From: Balneolaceae bacterium
GTDB lineage: Bacteria; Bacteroidota; Rhodothermia; Balneolales; Balneolaceae
DNA length: 64,000 bases
Direction: 5' to 3'
Assembly: GCA_006969905.1 (NCBI GenBank)
Contig: CP030887.1
Location: forward strand, 558,001-622,000
Shown here: one piece after another, positions 52,003-60,000 of the stretch
Layout: every line of letters starts with the position of its first letter
Numbering within the stretch: the stretch's first letter is position 1
Made by a program: the position numbers and the translations under genes
The notes under the pieces: generated by a model
The model's database searches: none
What the model was told of the DNA's origin: nothing
The model's input: only the letters and a program-made list of their open reading frames with translations

Positions 52003-52592
52003 TGAAGTTTTCGCTCAATCTAAAACTTGCTTTCTTTGCACTTACCCTTTCCCTTCTGGCTTTGATCGCATCAATTTTTTTTACTGATCATTTGCCCTCA
52101 GAAAACATCTCTGGATCAAACTATATCACTGTATTAGATTTAGCAGAAAGTATTAAAAATCGAGATTCGATAACTCTAATTGATCTTCGAAGTAATGAGG
52201 ACTTTGATCAATTTCATATCCCAACAGCAAAAAACCTGATCTTGCCAGAGCTGATCGATGATGATTTCAATGCCAATACTAAAATAGTCCTTTATTCAGA
52301 AGGGGATTCATTATCAAGTCAAGCATTCTTTGCACTAAAAAGGAAGGGTATCACAAAGATAAGAGTTCTGAAAGGTGGAGTTCAGGATTGGTATAATCGG
52401 CTGCTTTACCCCAGAATGCCTAAAGAAGTTCCTATCGAAGATAAAGCATTAGCTAATCGTGTAAAATCCTTATCAACCTATTTCGGAGGCCGCTCAGAGT
52501 TTGTGGATGAAGGTAATCCTTTAGACTATTATAAAAATGAACAATCCAGTCAACCAATCTTTAGAAGTAAATTAGTGCGAATGGGATGTTAA
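52002..52592 (+). CDS. Membrane-anchored rhodanese-like protein without catalytic Cys
   Basis: 196 residues. One N-terminal membrane helix (~8-27), then a rhodanese fold: 'LIDLRSNEDFDQFHIPTAKNLIL', 'KIVLYSEGDSLSSQAFFALKRKG', 'VLKGGVQDW'. The catalytic Cys is Ser99 in 'VLYSEGDS', so it is probably not a sulfurtransferase by itself. The last residue is a Cys ('RMGC'), the only one in the extracytoplasmic part, which might take sulfur or a metal. Belongs to the sulfur operon by overlapping its neighbour. Confidence 0.82.
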   Translation: MKFSLNLKLAFFALTLSLLALIASIFFTDHLPSENISGSNYITVLDLAESIKNRDSITLIDLRSNEDFDQFHIPTAKNLILPELIDDDFNANTKIVLYSEGDSLSSQAFFALKRKGITKIRVLKGGVQDWYNRLLYPRMPKEVPIEDKALANRVKSLSTYFGGRSEFVDEGNPLDYYKNEQSSQPIFRSKLVRMGC

Positions 52593-52596
52593 GAAC

Positions 52597-53625
52597 TCAG
52601 ACCCCGACTTCCTTCCTTATTACCGGGGCTACCTCCGTTGCAAAAAGCTCTATTGATTTCAGCATGTCTTTATGTGGCATACTTCCCACACTCATCTGCA
52701 TCAGAAAGCGGTCATGCTCAAATATCTCGTATTGGTACATAATCTTATCTATCACTTCCTGGGGGCTGCCCACAAAGTTTGCTCCTTCGAGTGTGGTTGA
52801 TGCATCAAACTGATTGCGTTGCATCGGTGGCCAACCTCTTTCTCTACCGATTTTATCCATTACCTGCTTAAAAGCCGGGAATGCTATATCAGAAGCCTTC
52901 TGGTAAGTTTCGCTGATAAATCCATGTGAATTAATACTCAGCTTCTGTTTTGGTTGGTTGTGTTCTTCGGCACCACGGGCATGAAGATCAGCCATTTGCT
53001 TAAACTGAGCCGGATATCCACCAATTATGGCAATGGCCATCGGAAGACCGAGTGCCCCTGTCATATATGCTGATTTGGGAGTGCCTCCCACCGCTCTCCA
53101 AACAGAGATTTCCTCCTGGTAAGGCCGTGGATATACTCCCCGGTCATTGATGCTTGGTGTGTGTTTGCCTTCCCACATAATTTTTTCTTCTTCCCTAAGC
53201 AGAAGTAACAACCGGAGTTTTTCTTCAAAAAGCTCCTCATAGTCGTTTAGATCATACCCAAACAGCGGGAATGATTCGATAAAAGACCCCCGGCCTACCA
53301 TAATTTCTGCCCTTCCTTTAGAGAGCAAATCAAGGGTGGCAAATTGCTGAAATACCCGCACAGGATCTTCAGATCCTAAAACTGTGACAGCACTACTGAG
53401 TTTTATATTGCTGGTTCGGGAGGCAGCGGCAGCTAGAATTACTGAAGGTGATGAGGATACATATTCCTCCCGGTGATGTTCTCCGATTGCATATACATCT
53501 AACCCAGCCTGATCTGACAGTTCAATTTCTTCCATCAAATTTTGTAACCTCTCCGAAGGATGCAATTTTGAACCCGTTTTTAGATCAGGTGTATTCTCAA
53601 CAAAGGTATAAAGGCCTAGTTCCAT
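52597..53625 (-). CDS. LLM-class flavin-dependent oxidoreductase (luciferase-like)
   Basis: 342 residues with the luciferase-like barrel: 'ELGLYTFVENTPD', 'GLDVYAIGEHHREEYVSSSPSV', 'LSSAVTVLGSEDPVRVFQQFATLDLLSKGRAEIMVGRGSF' and 'FVGSPQEVIDKI'. Binds FMN or F420; the substrate is unknown. Convergent with the sulfur operon (stop codons 4 bases apart). A hairpin repeat lies upstream of its start. Confidence 0.88.
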   Translation of the reverse strand: MELGLYTFVENTPDLKTGSKLHPSERLQNLMEEIELSDQAGLDVYAIGEHHREEYVSSSPSVILAAAASRTSNIKLSSAVTVLGSEDPVRVFQQFATLDLLSKGRAEIMVGRGSFIESFPLFGYDLNDYEELFEEKLRLLLLLREEEKIMWEGKHTPSINDRGVYPRPYQEEISVWRAVGGTPKSAYMTGALGLPMAIAIIGGYPAQFKQMADLHARGAEEHNQPKQKLSINSHGFISETYQKASDIAFPAFKQVMDKIGRERGWPPMQRNQFDASTTLEGANFVGSPQEVIDKIMYQYEIFEHDRFLMQMSVGSMPHKDMLKSIELFATEVAPVIRKEVGV

Positions 53626-53651
53626 ACTGGTTAATTAGAATAAAGTTTATT

Positions 53652-53760
53652 GGTCATCCTAAACTTGATTCAGGATCTTAAGAAGAGGCTTTGTTTGTTA
53701 AACGAAACAATACATTTGATAAAGACTTCACAAAGATTCCGAAATAAATTCGGAATGACC
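53652..53760. repeat. REP/MITE-like element with terminal inverted repeats
   Basis: About 109 bp between the LLM oxidoreductase and the metal-receptor gene. The ends GGTCATCC (53652) and GGAATGACC (to 53760) start imperfect inverted repeats of ~28 bases (about 20 match). Each arm is itself near-palindromic, e.g. ATTCCGAA/TTCGGAAT at 53736-53743 and 53749-53756. No open frame. Similar in size and layout to the 38882-38987 element but different in sequence. Confidence 0.65.
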
Positions 53761-53794
53761 TGACTAAAATAATGTATTAAGTTAAATTTCAATT

Positions 53795-54547
53795 ATGCCA
53801 TACAAAAGAATTATTAGCCTGGTGCCAAGCCTAACTGAATTACTCATTGATCTCGGTCTTAAAAACAGGCTTATAGGAAGAACCCGTTTCTGTATCCATC
53901 CATCTTCAGAAATTGATGATCTCCTGGTTATTGGTGGCACCAAAAATCCGAATATTTCAAAAATCCGGAAGCTCGAACCTGATTTTATACTGGCCAATCT
54001 TGAAGAAAACAGGAAACAAGATGTTGGGGAGCTTCGAGAACTTACCCATGTTGAGGTAACCGATATCAATAGTATTACTGAGGCTCTGGATACTATTTTA
54101 GATTTAGGTCAAAAACTTGGGGTAGGAGAAAAATCAGCCTCTCTTGTATCAGAGATTAGAACAGTGCTTTCCCAAAAACCGGAAACCAAATCTTTGAAAG
54201 CGGCTTATTTTATCTGGAGAGACCCCTGGATGGTAGCTGCCAATCACACTTATATCCACGATGTAATGAAGGAGTATGGATTGGTAAATGTATTCGGAAA
54301 CCAAAGCCGATATCCTCAAATAACCCTGAACCAGCTTCAAAAAAAATCTCCTGAACTTATACTTTTAAGCTCTGAACCTTATCCCTTTAAGGAAAAGCAT
54401 ATTGAGGAAATACAATCTGTTTGTCCCCATTCGCAAATTGAACTGGTAGATGGTGAGTGGTTTAGCTGGTATGGTTCTCGTATGCTTCCTGCATTTACTG
54501 ATTTAACCCATTGGAGAAAAAAGATCAGTACCAGCCAACACTTTTAG
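53795..54547 (+). CDS. BtuF-like helical-backbone metal receptor without signal peptide
   Basis: 250 residues of the cobalamin/siderophore receptor fold: 'ISLVPSLTELLIDLGLKNRLIGRTRFC' at the N-terminus, 'VIGGTKNPNISKIRKLEPDFILANLEEN', 'WRDPWMVAANHTYIHDV' and 'ELILLSSEPYPFKEKH'. It lacks a signal peptide or lipobox; the protein begins in the domain itself, so it may be cytoplasmic or rely on another start. No ABC permease or ATPase gene is near. It might bind a corrinoid or metal for a nearby pathway, but no partner is seen. Confidence 0.82.
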   Translation: MPYKRIISLVPSLTELLIDLGLKNRLIGRTRFCIHPSSEIDDLLVIGGTKNPNISKIRKLEPDFILANLEENRKQDVGELRELTHVEVTDINSITEALDTILDLGQKLGVGEKSASLVSEIRTVLSQKPETKSLKAAYFIWRDPWMVAANHTYIHDVMKEYGLVNVFGNQSRYPQITLNQLQKKSPELILLSSEPYPFKEKHIEEIQSVCPHSQIELVDGEWFSWYGSRMLPAFTDLTHWRKKISTSQHF

Positions 54548-54555
54548 TTTCCTTT

Positions 54556-54759
54556 TTATTGATCGGAAGTTTTTCTTTTCCAAAATTTCAAATCTCTCCA
54601 ATTTATCGAGGGCACTATTAACTCTGGTATCTCTCCGGCTTCTTTTTTTCTTTTCAACTCCTCTTCAATAGCTTCAATTTTCTCGGGGTATTTATACTGG
54701 TTTATATGATCGAGCATATCATATAATTCAGAATAAGAGTATTTACTATAGTCTTTCAT
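54556..54759 (-). CDS. Small acidic/basic helical protein, unknown function
   Basis: 67 residues from the ATG at 54759, with a Shine-Dalgarno-like AGAAGGA upstream; the frame opens further (54801), but those residues look unnatural. 'YSYSELYDMLDHINQYKYPEKIEAIEEELKRKKEAG' predicts two helices. The C-terminus 'NWRDLKFWKRK' is basic and aromatic and might touch membrane. No family recognised. Convergent with the metal-receptor gene. Confidence 0.65.
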   Translation of the reverse strand: MKDYSKYSYSELYDMLDHINQYKYPEKIEAIEEELKRKKEAGEIPELIVPSINWRDLKFWKRKTSDQ

Positions 54760-54879
54760 CGTTTTCCTTCTTTTTATCATTTTACAAATTCTTAACAACA
54801 ATTATGCACATTTGCTGAAACCTCTCTCGTCTTTGCTCGTGAAACCACCAGTTTTCACAATCAGAGGAGAAAAAAGACC

Positions 54880-55455
54880 ATGAAAAAATTGAGACTATTT
54901 TTATTTACCCTTTTAGTAGTACCCATAGCATTATATGCCCAGCCAAGCCTGTTTGAATATGGAGAACAAGTAATCAAAAAAGAGAAGCTTGAAAATTTTG
55001 AAGAACTTGAAATTACCAATGGAGCACTTGTAACTGTACAGTATGCCCAGGAAGCAGCTATAAGCATCATAGGATATCAGGATTGTATAGATGGTGTATC
55101 TGCAAAAGTAACATCTAACCGCTTACATATTAATTCACAAAATTCTGAAATGAATTGTGCGGTTGAAATCGTACTTGAGGTTCCTGTAATTACAGATATT
55201 ACACTAAGAAATGGCGGTATTGTAGATGTAACTGCTGTTACTACTGATACCATGTTTGCCTCTATACACAATGGTGGCGAGATCAAAGCTGCAGTTCATG
55301 AGTTTCTATATGGAAAAATTGTTGATGGCGGCGAAATAAATTATATAGGGAACCCTGACGTTCAATCTGACATTGTTGGTGGCGGTACCTTAAGCCAAAC
55401 AGATCCTTTTAAGGCTTATGCCCAGCACCACAAAACTATTGCAGAATCTTTATAA
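54880..55455 (+). CDS. GIN-domain (DUF2807) secreted protein
   Basis: 191 residues. The signal peptide ends at 'ALYAQ'. The rest is a right-handed beta-helix-like repeat of the GIN/DUF2807 family: 'ENFEELEITNGALVTVQYAQ', 'VITDITLRNGGIVDVTAV', 'MFASIHNGGEIKAAV', 'YGKIVDGGEINYIGNP'. Such proteins are often called putative adhesins; function is unproven. A good Shine-Dalgarno (AGGAG) precedes the ATG, and a terminator follows. Confidence 0.86.
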   Translation: MKKLRLFLFTLLVVPIALYAQPSLFEYGEQVIKKEKLENFEELEITNGALVTVQYAQEAAISIIGYQDCIDGVSAKVTSNRLHINSQNSEMNCAVEIVLEVPVITDITLRNGGIVDVTAVTTDTMFASIHNGGEIKAAVHEFLYGKIVDGGEINYIGNPDVQSDIVGGGTLSQTDPFKAYAQHHKTIAESL

Positions 55456-55480
55456 GAGAGAGGAAAACGTAGGTTGATTA

Positions 55481-55511
55481 AAAGCCGGTCTTACTGATCG
55501 GCTTTTTTTTG
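55481..55511 (+). terminator. Intrinsic terminator after the GIN-domain gene
   Basis: A 10-bp stem AAAGCCGGTC / GATCGGCTTT with one G-U pair (55481-55490 with 55496-55505), 5-base loop, then a T run to 55511. Confidence 0.9.
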
Positions 55512-55547
55512 TTTGATTAACTCTTAGTTATCCATGTAACTTCAGGT

Positions 55548-55916
55548 ATGTCAGAGGTTGAAGATTACATTTATAGCAGAGAAGACAATCAACAGGAACT
55601 ACTGTTTTATTTCCACAACCTGTTAACTTCTTTTCCGGGAGTTACTTCAAAAATAAGATTCCGGATTCCCTTCTATTATCAAAAAACCTGGGTTTGTTAC
55701 CTGAACCCGCTTAAAAACAGTGGTATCTCTCTGTGTTTCCTTCGGGGATACGAACTCTCTAATGAACAAGGCTTACTGGAAAGTAAAGGGAGAAAACAGG
55801 TAACAAGTATAGATTTCTCTTCTGTTGATGACATCCCCGAAAAGGAAGTCCGTGAAATAATTAATGAAGCCCTGCTATTGGATGAAATGGTTCCTTACAA
55901 ACCAAAAGGAAAGTAA
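55548..55916 (+). CDS. DUF1801 (YdhG-like) protein
   Basis: 122 residues. DUF1801 signature: 'LLFYFHNLLTSFPGVTSKIRFRIPFYYQKTWVCYLNP' and 'ISLCFLRGYELSN...GRKQVTSIDFSSVDDI'. The fold is a small alpha/beta domain also seen in the iron-uptake protein Frataxin-like Fra, but no role can be assigned. Convergent with argH. Confidence 0.8.
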   Translation: MSEVEDYIYSREDNQQELLFYFHNLLTSFPGVTSKIRFRIPFYYQKTWVCYLNPLKNSGISLCFLRGYELSNEQGLLESKGRKQVTSIDFSSVDDIPEKEVREIINEALLLDEMVPYKPKGK

Positions 55917-55930
55917 ATTAACAGTAAGTA

Positions 55931-57232
55931 CTAGCTAAATTTATTCATTTGGGCTTCCATTCTTTTTTGAATCTTTTCATTCCCTAAATTACCAATACTC
56001 CCTTCATGGGTATGCCTCAGTTCTTCAGGGGGAGTAAAGCTACCATCTTTAATTTGGTTTGCCACTTGCCCGTAAGCTTCCCGGAAGGGTACGCCCTTCA
56101 ACACCAACTCATTCACTGCCTCAACACTGAAGATAAGATTGTATTTAGGATCTTTAAGAAGGCTGATACTTACCTCCACTTTGCCTGCTGCATATTCCGC
56201 AATAAAAAGACAGGCTTTCAATTCATGAAGTGCCGGAAACAAAATCTCTTTCAGTATTTGAAAATCGCGATGATAACCTGATGTGAGATTTGTAGTCGCC
56301 ATCATGATTTGATTGGGAAGGGCTCTCAGGTTATTGGTTTTTGCCCGGATCAATTCAAATACATCCGGGTTTTTTTTGTGAGGCATAATACTGGAGCCTG
56401 TTGTAAGCTCATCAGCTAGTTTTATAAAACTGAAGTCCTGGCTGTTGTACAGGCATACATCAGATGAAAACTTATTTAATGTGCCCGCCAACCCGGCCAT
56501 GGCAAATGCCAAAGTCTGTTCGGTTTTCCCCCTACCCATTTGTGCATAAACCACATTGGTATTCATTCCTTCAAAACCTAATAATCCAGTTGTGAGTGTA
56601 CGGTTTAAAGGAAATGAAGAGCCATATCCGGCAGCCGAACCTAATGGATTTCGATTTATTATTCTATACGCTGATTCCAGAAGTACCAAATCATCCACCA
56701 GGCTTTCAGCATAGGCCCCAAACCATAAACCGAAGCTGGAAGGCATTGCGGCTTGTGTATGTGTATAGCCGGGCATCAGGATTTCTTTATTTACTTCACT
56801 TTGTGAAATAAGCGTATCAAAAAGCTTCTTTGAAAGGCTTGCAATTTCTTTGATCTCATCCCTGAGAAATAAACGGATGTCAACTAAAACCTGGTCGTTA
56901 CGGGAGCGGCCGGAATGTACTTTTTTGCCAATATCATCCAGTTTTCGGGTAAGCATCAATTCAATCTGGGAGTGCACATCTTCAACCCCATCCTCTATTT
57001 CAAAATCACCGGGTTCTATTACATTTTCAAGAATGGAATTAAGCTCATCTGTCAAAACCTCCAATTCTTCTTTTTCCAGTAAACCCACAGATTCCAACAT
57101 AGTAATGTGAGCAATGGTGCCAATCACATCATATTTGGCAAGAACCAGGTCTAATTCACGATCTTTACCAACCGTGAAAGCTTCGATAAAAGCGTCTGTT
57201 TCTATTCCTTTATCCCAGAGTTTTTTAGCCAT
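55931..57232 (-). CDS. argH: Argininosuccinate lyase
   Basis: Last step of arginine synthesis: argininosuccinate to arginine + fumarate. 433 residues. Signature 'GSSIMPHKKNPDVFELIRA' (flexible catalytic loop), 'VHSGRSRNDQVLVDIRLFLRD' and 'MPGYTHTQAAMPSSFG'. Overlaps the deacetylase gene by 8 bases and is the last gene of the arginine operon. No terminator was seen before the convergent DUF1801 gene 14 bases away. Confidence 0.97.
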   Translation of the reverse strand: MAKKLWDKGIETDAFIEAFTVGKDRELDLVLAKYDVIGTIAHITMLESVGLLEKEELEVLTDELNSILENVIEPGDFEIEDGVEDVHSQIELMLTRKLDDIGKKVHSGRSRNDQVLVDIRLFLRDEIKEIASLSKKLFDTLISQSEVNKEILMPGYTHTQAAMPSSFGLWFGAYAESLVDDLVLLESAYRIINRNPLGSAAGYGSSFPLNRTLTTGLLGFEGMNTNVVYAQMGRGKTEQTLAFAMAGLAGTLNKFSSDVCLYNSQDFSFIKLADELTTGSSIMPHKKNPDVFELIRAKTNNLRALPNQIMMATTNLTSGYHRDFQILKEILFPALHELKACLFIAEYAAGKVEVSISLLKDPKYNLIFSVEAVNELVLKGVPFREAYGQVANQIKDGSFTPPEELRHTHEGSIGNLGNEKIQKRMEAQMNKFS

Positions 57233-58295
57233 TGATCTTCAATCCGTTTAACAGGTTTATATAGATTTCTATACCGGTACTGATCTCACCCAGAAGAATA
57301 TACTCATCTGCAGTATGGGATCTTCGGGTATCTCCCGGCCCCATTTTAATACAAGGAAACGGCATGTGTACCTGATCCGACATAGTTTGTGAGCCATAGG
57401 TTTTAATTCCCATCGACTTTCCTATTTTCACAATAGGGTGACTTTCGTTAATTCCTGAGGCATTCAGGTTTAATGACCTGGGCACTACATCACACTCCAC
57501 ATACTTTTTGATAACCTCAACCACTTCGCTATTGGTATAATATTCATTAGGGCGAACATCCACTACAAACCGGCATTCATCCGGCACCACATTATGTTGC
57601 GAACCTGCATCGATTTGGGTTACGGTCATGTTGATACCTCCGAGAACTTCCGATTTTTTACCAAACTCAAAATTTTTGAACCATTCAATATCTTTCATCG
57701 ATTTATAAATAGCATTTTCTCCTTCTCCACGGGCAGCATGGCCACTTTCCCCATGGGCAATACAATCCAGTACAATCAGTCCGCGCTCTGCGATAGCCAT
57801 ATCCATAGAAGTAGGTTCACCCACAACACCCAAATCAATACTGCCCAATTCTTCCAACACAAGGGGCACCCCGTTTCTGGAAGCAGTTTCTTCTTCTGCA
57901 GAAGCCAGGAAACCTAAATTATAGGGTTGCTCATATTGAGACAACTCTATAAACACATGTAACAAACTTACCAGTGGGCCTCCGGCATCATTGCTTCCTA
58001 AACCAAATAGCTTACCATCAACTACAGTAGCAGTGAATGGATCATACGTCCACTTTGAGGTTGCCTTTACCGTATCATGATGTGAGTTCAGTAATAAGGT
58101 TGGTTTACTGTCATCCTTTTGGCCCGCCCAAGCCCACACATTATTTTTCTTTCTTTGGGGATCAAACCCATGCTCCTTCAAATAGCCAAAAATCAAATCG
58201 GCTGTTTCGTGCTCTTCCCTGCTATAGGATTGTATTGAGATAAGCTTTTTAAGAAGGCTTACTGCCTTATCGGATAAATAATCAATTGTGTTCAT
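57225..58295 (-). CDS. argE: M20-family deacylase for N-acyl-citrulline or N-acylornithine (ArgE-like)
   Basis: 356 residues of the M20 peptidase/deacetylase family. Metal ligands: 'LLNSHHDTVKA' (His-x-Asp), 'GSNDAGGPLVSLL', 'ASAEEETASRNG' (Glu-Glu) and 'VGEPTSMD'; the C-terminal metal-binding His region is 'TMSDQVHMPFPCIKMGPGD'. In this ArgF'-type pathway the acyl group is removed after carbamoylation, so N-acetyl- or N-succinyl-citrulline is the likely substrate. That is family and context inference. Overlaps argB (4 bases) and argH (8 bases). Confidence 0.9.
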   Translation of the reverse strand: MNTIDYLSDKAVSLLKKLISIQSYSREEHETADLIFGYLKEHGFDPQRKKNNVWAWAGQKDDSKPTLLLNSHHDTVKATSKWTYDPFTATVVDGKLFGLGSNDAGGPLVSLLHVFIELSQYEQPYNLGFLASAEEETASRNGVPLVLEELGSIDLGVVGEPTSMDMAIAERGLIVLDCIAHGESGHAARGEGENAIYKSMKDIEWFKNFEFGKKSEVLGGINMTVTQIDAGSQHNVVPDECRFVVDVRPNEYYTNSEVVEVIKKYVECDVVPRSLNLNASGINESHPIVKIGKSMGIKTYGSQTMSDQVHMPFPCIKMGPGDTRRSHTADEYILLGEISTGIEIYINLLNGLKING

Positions 58296-59053
58296 GATGC
58301 CAGCACCGTTCCCTGATCGTGATTACTAAGGGTATTAAATCCTGCTACCCTCACCTTTTTTACCCCACCCGACAGTGCCTCAAATCCAAGGTCCAGCTTG
58401 GGGATCATTCCGTCTGTAATTACCCCGGTATCCCTGAGATGGCGATAGAGTAGCAAGTTCATTTCAGTAATGACCTTCCCTTCATTCAACACTCCCGGCT
58501 GATCAAAACACAATACAAGCTCGGTTTGCGCATGTTGGCTTAAAGCCCTGGCCACGAAAGAGGCGATGGCATCTGCATTTGTATTCAAAAGATTTCCATT
58601 TCCATCATGGGTTAAAGGGGCTATCACGGGGGTAATTCCACTTTCCAGCAAGGCAATCAATACCTGGTGATCCACCTTTTCAATATCCCCGACCCATCCA
58701 AAATCTAAAGGTTCAGGATTTCGTTTATTTGATTTAATGAGATTCAAATCTGCACCTGAAAGCCCCACAGCATTACAATCCATACTCTGCAATTTGGCCA
58801 CAAGCTGTTTGTTCACTAATCCACCATATACCATCGTAATTATGTCCAGGGTTTCCCTGTCTGTTACCCTGCGGCCTTCTACCATTTGGGCTTTTATGCC
58901 GAGCTTTTCTCCCAACTTTGTGGCTATGCTTCCTCCGCCATGAACCAATACTTTCAACCCTTCTATCGCTGTAAACTGGTCCAGAAAGATATTCAGGTCT
59001 TTTTCTGATTCTGCCACTTTACCGCCAATTTTTATCACTTTCACAGGATTCAT
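58292..59053 (-). CDS. argB: N-acetylglutamate kinase (or N-succinylglutamate kinase)
   Basis: 253 residues of the amino-acid kinase family: 'VIKIGGKVAE', 'LKVLVHGGGSIATKLGEKLG', 'VEGRRVTDRETLDII' and 'NLLNTNADAIASFVARAL', 'GMIPKLDLGFEALSGGVKKVRVAG'. Phosphorylates the N-acylglutamate. It is argB by context, with a 4-base overlap on both sides. The N-terminal helix that gives arginine feedback inhibition in hexameric kinases is not obviously present. Confidence 0.94.
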   Translation of the reverse strand: MNPVKVIKIGGKVAESEKDLNIFLDQFTAIEGLKVLVHGGGSIATKLGEKLGIKAQMVEGRRVTDRETLDIITMVYGGLVNKQLVAKLQSMDCNAVGLSGADLNLIKSNKRNPEPLDFGWVGDIEKVDHQVLIALLESGITPVIAPLTHDGNGNLLNTNADAIASFVARALSQHAQTELVLCFDQPGVLNEGKVITEMNLLLYRHLRDTGVITDGMIPKLDLGFEALSGGVKKVRVAGFNTLSNHDQGTVLAS

Positions 59054-60000
59054 ATTTCATTCTCCAACATCAGTTTTAATACCGTTTGCATTGCAAAAAC
59101 CCTGTTTTGCGCTTGCTCAATTACCAGACTTTGATCGCTGTCCAATACACTATCCTCCACTATTACATTTCTGCGAACCGGAAGGCAGTGGAGGAATCTT
59201 CCTCCGCTTGTGCGTTCCATTTTTTGCCGAGTAACCATCCATGAAGCATCCTCAGATATTACCTTCCCATAATCGCTGTAACTGCTCCAGTTTTTGGCGT
59301 ATATGAAATCAGCATTCTCGAATGCTTTTTCCTGTTCATATTCTACACTCAAGCCGTTTATGACTTCCGGGCTAAGCTCATAGCCTTCGGGATGGGTAAC
59401 CACCAGTTCCGCATCTGATTTTTGCATCCAGCGAACAAAAGAATTGGCCACTGCCTGGGGTAAAGCCTTTGGATGAGGTGCCCAGCTAAGAACTACTTTC
59501 GGCCTAATCACCTTTTTGTTTTCAAAAATGGTGATCAGGTCAGCAAATGCCTGTAACGGATGTGCCGTTGCCGATTCCATATTGATGATTTTTGCAGGAC
59601 AATATTTTACAAAAGCATTCATAATCTGCTCACTGTAATCTTCATCATGGTTTTGCAACCTGGCAAAAGCCCGTATTGCTACAATTTCAAAATAACTTCC
59701 AATTACAGCAGCGGCTTCTTTGATATGCTCAGATGAATCACCGTCCATGATGGTTCCGTCTTCAAACTCAATCTTCCAGCCCTGATCATCAATATCCAGG
59801 ACCACCGCATGTAAACCTAAATTTTGAGCTGCCCTTTGTGAACTCAAGCGAGTACGAAGGCTCGGGTTCAGAAAAATGAGGCATGCCGCTTTGTTCTGGC
59901 CTAAAGATGAATAACCATACGGATTTGCTTTTACTTTCAGGGCTTCATCGAGTAACGCATTTAAATCTGTTACATCATTAATATTCAGAAACTGCTTCAC
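59050..60000 (-). CDS. argF: N-acylornithine carbamoyltransferase (ArgF', acetyl- or succinyl-specific)
   Basis: 316 residues of the transcarbamylase family. The carbamoyl-phosphate motif is 'FLNPSLRTRLS' rather than STRTR, and 'FLHCLPVRRN' (with 'HPLQAFADLITI', 'SWAPHPKALPQA') matches the Bacteroidota N-acylornithine enzymes, not normal OTCases. The residue known to set acetyl (Glu) versus succinyl (Pro) preference lies in 'MDGDSSEH'; here it is Ser90. GTG start, overlapping argD as GTGA. Carbamoylates N-acylornithine to N-acylcitrulline. Confidence 0.92.
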   Translation of the reverse strand: MKQFLNINDVTDLNALLDEALKVKANPYGYSSLGQNKAACLIFLNPSLRTRLSSQRAAQNLGLHAVVLDIDDQGWKIEFEDGTIMDGDSSEHIKEAAAVIGSYFEIVAIRAFARLQNHDEDYSEQIMNAFVKYCPAKIINMESATAHPLQAFADLITIFENKKVIRPKVVLSWAPHPKALPQAVANSFVRWMQKSDAELVVTHPEGYELSPEVINGLSVEYEQEKAFENADFIYAKNWSSYSDYGKVISEDASWMVTRQKMERTSGGRFLHCLPVRRNVIVEDSVLDSDQSLVIEQAQNRVFAMQTVLKLMLENEI

